In this document: positions 60,801-64,000 of the stretch, one piece after another
Numbering within the stretch: position 1 is the first letter of the stretch
Layout: every line of letters begins with the position of its first letter
Origin: Rostratula benghalensis
Taxonomy: Eukaryota > Chordata > Aves > Charadriiformes > Rostratulidae
DNA length: 64,000 nucleotides
NCBI GenBank assembly: GCA_013399305.1
Contig: VXAI01000274.1
Location: 560,341 to 624,340 of the forward strand
Reading direction: 5' to 3'
Made by a program: the position numbers and the translations under genes
The notes under the pieces: model-generated
Told to the model about the DNA's origin: nothing
The model's database searches: none
What the model saw: only the letters and a program-made list of their open reading frames with translations

Positions 60801-63800
60801 AATTTTTATCTTCAAGCATCTTAAATACTGTTTGCAACGTTCTCCCCCAAAGTGTTTTATGGCAAATGCAAAAACTTTTCTCAAGTGCTGAATTAGAAAC
60901 TATGGCAACCACTGAGACATTATCTTTGCAGTTCTGTTCATCTTTCATAATAAATTTTTGCACCGTGCCTTCTTTAGAGGTAGAGGGGGTGACCCTTGCA
61001 TCTCTTCTTGGTAGTTGCAGGCTTATCGTGTTTCAAATGTTAAAAGATGCAGTAACCCCCCTGCAAAGACAAATGCAGACCCCTGAAATCCACATCAGCC
61101 TCTCCTCCAGTTTCAGTGGGATTTTTTTAGGCCCTACAGAAGAATTCTGCTGTCTCAGAGGGAAACAGTCACCACGTGAGTGAAGGGCTGCCACAGTGTA
61201 TAAACAAGTAGAGGGAGAAGGATCAGAGTGCTACGGACAACGGGTAACAAAGCCACAAAAACCTGCTGGAACTTCCCTGTGCATCTGAATCAACTGGCCC
61301 CTTACTTTTTCAAATTCTTCTCCTTCTGCCTGACTTTCAGGTATCTTTTTGTTATCTTTGAGTTTTTTGGAGAATCTGCTGCAGGTAGCAGAATTTTTCA
61401 GTTTGGGGCATTTCAGCTTTACCTTTGGCCTTACATGTTCCTGACAGCACAAAACAGGAATCAAAGTCTTACTGAAGTATATGATGGTACCTAGGATGCA
61501 GTTTTTGTCTGAAGTCCTGTACTGAAATTTTGTAGGACTTTAAAGTGACTTTTTGTGTCTCATGGGTAACTGCTGTGCATATCACCTACCTCAGCAGGCA
61601 CTGAAATTGCAAAGGAATTGCAAGCACTGCAAGGAAAACACATGTATGCTACTGTCAGCCCTGTAGCTGAACAGTATCTCAGTCTTAAAAAAAAAAAAAA
61701 AAAGAAAAAAGCAAATAATCTACATCCGGTAGAGAGGCTACCCAGTTCCCCGCATCTGTCAGACACATGATTAGATATCTCTGCCTTTTATTTCAAAGTG
61801 AAATGCTGCTGTCATATCCTGCACTCAACGCAGGTGACTGGGGTTGCCTTTGGAGGCCCAGGGTGGTGGACTCCAGTGGAACTTCCTGCCCTTCACCGGT
61901 GAAGTCACAAGCGTCCCCCAGAGACCCTGCTAACCATATCCTGCCGCAATGAACCCGGAGTGTTGTCATACACATCCCTTTTCACCTGCAGGTAATCCTC
62001 CTGGATTTTTCCCAGAAGACTACAACGAAAATCTGTGTCGTAAGTCATTTCCCACAGGCTTCTTTCATTTGCAAGACTCAACACAATTTCTTCTCCCCAT
62101 CAAAACCATCTGCACATTTTACAATGACAACTGTCATAGCACTTTTTAGAGGATGTTCCCTTCAGCCAGAAGACAGACATCAAATACCATCTCTCCCCAC
62201 CCCAAACCCAAGCGACTCAATGAAACAGCACAAAACAGCAGCACAAGTTCACACCTCTGCTTGTGAGAACTGCACAATTTCCCTTTGCTCTTCTTTCTTG
62301 ACCTTCTCGTGCCCCCCCAGCAGTAACTATGCACCCAGGTCTCCATCTACAGCCTGTACCTAACATCTGGTTACAAGTTCGCTCTAGATATAGCACCTTA
62401 CGGCGTTGAGGCTCCTCAACTATGTCAGGCCACAACAGACAACTGTTATATTTGAATTCTGGGCCATAGGTAGGGTGGCTCTGCTACATTTAAAGAACTG
62501 CAGGATCAATGCAACAAAGTGAAATCCAGGACTGGAGCCCACTGCTAGGTTTACAGACAGCCTTCTGTAACCTACAGACCATCAGTTTTGGTGCCTTTTC
62601 TAAGGGATGGAATAAAATACTGAGACCTAAATTAATTCTCAAAGCTCTTACAGAGTTTCTAAGAGGGTTTTTTGTTGTTGGTTTTTTGTTTTTTTTTTTT
62701 TTCTCTTGTATCACTGATACCCTTCTCAAAAGGTGCACAATGACAGCAGGGGTCTGGCCACGTCTCCACAGTGCTGGAGCCAGCAGCTCTGGTTGGCCTC
62801 ACCACAGGCTGGGCTGTCTGTAGGGGAAGCACATTAATTAGCAGAGCTCCCCCACGGGCTTCTGTCACGCTTTCGATGCAGAACTGTCCCCTCCAGGCAC
62901 AACTGAATCAAGGAAAACCACTGTTGAGGAACATGCCATTTTCCCATGTTAGCTCTAAATGCATCTCACATCTGGAAGGAAATGATGCTTGGGTTGCAGA
63001 GGAGTTTCCATGATTGTGAGAGCACTACGTTGTTAATCCCCTTCCTACAAAGAAAAAAGGGATGTTAATTGTGAACTCCCCAAGCTTTTGGATCTCATCA
63101 ACTGCTAAAGAGAAGTTCTCACGATAAAAAAAAGGAAAGATCTTCAATGTCCCATGGATGATGAGTAAACCTTCAGGCAAGCAGCTCCCCTGCAATTAAT
63201 GACACTCTGTGCAAGAGGGAAGTGCCTGGGCAATGGAAAACAGAGCAAATGAGAAGGTATCACCATGAAAATTGTTTAACTGGAGTTACCTCCATGGAAG
63301 AAATAGGTTTGGGGCCATAGGAGCATACCAGTAGTTTTTTCTTCCTCTTACTTTACTTTTCCCAGATGAACTTCTGTTGAGCTTCTGGTCATTTCTGCTT
63401 GGCTTTCTTAAGAAAATGAACACGGTTGATGAGCAGGAGAGGAGGAGGAGGAGCGAGTTGAGCTAAGCTAAAACAGTCCTTTCTAGGGAAAGGGGTTCAG
63501 GGATTTTTCACCATAATTTCTGTTCATTGCATTAAGAATGGTTAGTTTACTCCCTCCGCAGTGTGTAGTATTTTTTATTTATTTTATATTTCTTTTTTAT
63601 TAAGAGGCAATGGGAATAGACTTGTCCTCATATACACTGATGGATGATCAGTAACCCACTCTGACAGCAGATTGACTATTTTAGGACTCAACAGCCAAGG
63701 AAAGGCATTTTCTGAAAGTTTCTACACCCAACTTATTTCCAGAATCAATTCTACATTACTGTTTGAAAGAAATATAACACCACTTCAGAGCATTACAAAA

Positions 63801-64000
63801 TCAAACCAGTTGGCCATTCTTTAGAAAGCAAATTGTTGTTAACATTCAAAGTTTCTCATTACACTAGCTTCCGTTTCTGCATCTGCAATGTTAATTTTTG
63901 AAGATGGCAGCATAAAACCATTCTGCATTCACTGACTATTTTTACCATGATTACAAAGCGTCACACTAGCTATTTTTACTGTTTCTTACATTTCTTTAAG
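57858..64000. other. Upstream/intronic TIAM2 region, no exon recognised
   Basis: I searched both strands for PDZ, RBD or other TIAM2-like blocks next to splice borders and found none. The region is probably an intron of the full-length transcript or the promoter zone of the short one. It contains a CA microsatellite (60457-60471), an A run at about 61686-61702 and a GAG-rich patch near 63440-63460. Short open frames have no family resemblance. Confidence 0.5.
60457..60471. repeat. CA microsatellite
   Basis: Seven ACs flanked by alternating AT/GT purine-pyrimidine sequence (60440-60480), a Z-DNA-prone tract. Confidence 0.8.

Overview
The window looks like a bird nuclear genome. Introns are long and GT-AG bounded. 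Truncated CR1 LINE copies end in the avian tail pattern (ATTCTATGATTCTATG-like). One intronic LTR has the TGTCCTGG start that I associate with avian ERVs. The gene order TFB1M (with CLDN20 nested inside) followed by a convergent TIAM2 matches the tetrapod block at human 6q25.3. The exact species cannot be read from the sequence; a neoavian bird is my inference from the CR1 and LTR style.

Layout. (1) 1-8.85 kb: no recognised gene. It holds a strand-asymmetric pyrimidine-rich stretch ending in an A-tract, an anonymous stop-poor exon-like block (2559-2921), a MIR-like remnant, a CR1 copy (about 6262-6650) and a possible CR1 tail remnant. (2) 8.86-9.52 kb: a CpG island promoter with four perfect NRF1-type palindromes, a CCAAT box, ETS-type sites and a G-quadruplex run. 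(3) 10.2-36.2 kb, + strand: seven coding exons of TFB1M, the mitochondrial 12S rRNA adenine dimethyltransferase. They join in frame to 351 codons plus stop. (4) 26.74-27.40 kb, - strand: intact single-exon CLDN20 inside TFB1M intron 5, together with a 0.75 kb solo-LTR-like element (23.5-24.25 kb). (5) 37.49-50.74 kb, - strand: twelve consecutive exons of TIAM2 encoding the catalytic DH-PH cassette and the C-terminal tail (647 codons plus stop). A further probable alternative first coding exon lies at 57.67-57.78 kb. The N-terminal PH, RBD and PDZ exons of full-length TIAM2 are not in the window. (6) 57.9-64 kb: no further exon recognised; probably an intron of the long TIAM2 transcript.

Functionally the three genes are not a pathway. 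TFB1M acts in mitochondrial ribosome biogenesis, and its promoter shows the NRF1/ETS signature of nuclear-encoded mitochondrial genes. CLDN20 is a tight-junction membrane protein. TIAM2 is a Rac guanine-nucleotide exchange factor. They are linked by position: CLDN20 is antisense-nested in TFB1M, and TFB1M and TIAM2 converge with candidate poly(A) signals under 100 bp apart. I found no evidence of a new biological system. The most noteworthy observations are the NRF1 palindrome array, the convergent 3' ends, the TIAM2 alternative first exon beside a 40-bp homopolymer, and the unassigned exon-like block at 2.6-2.9 kb.
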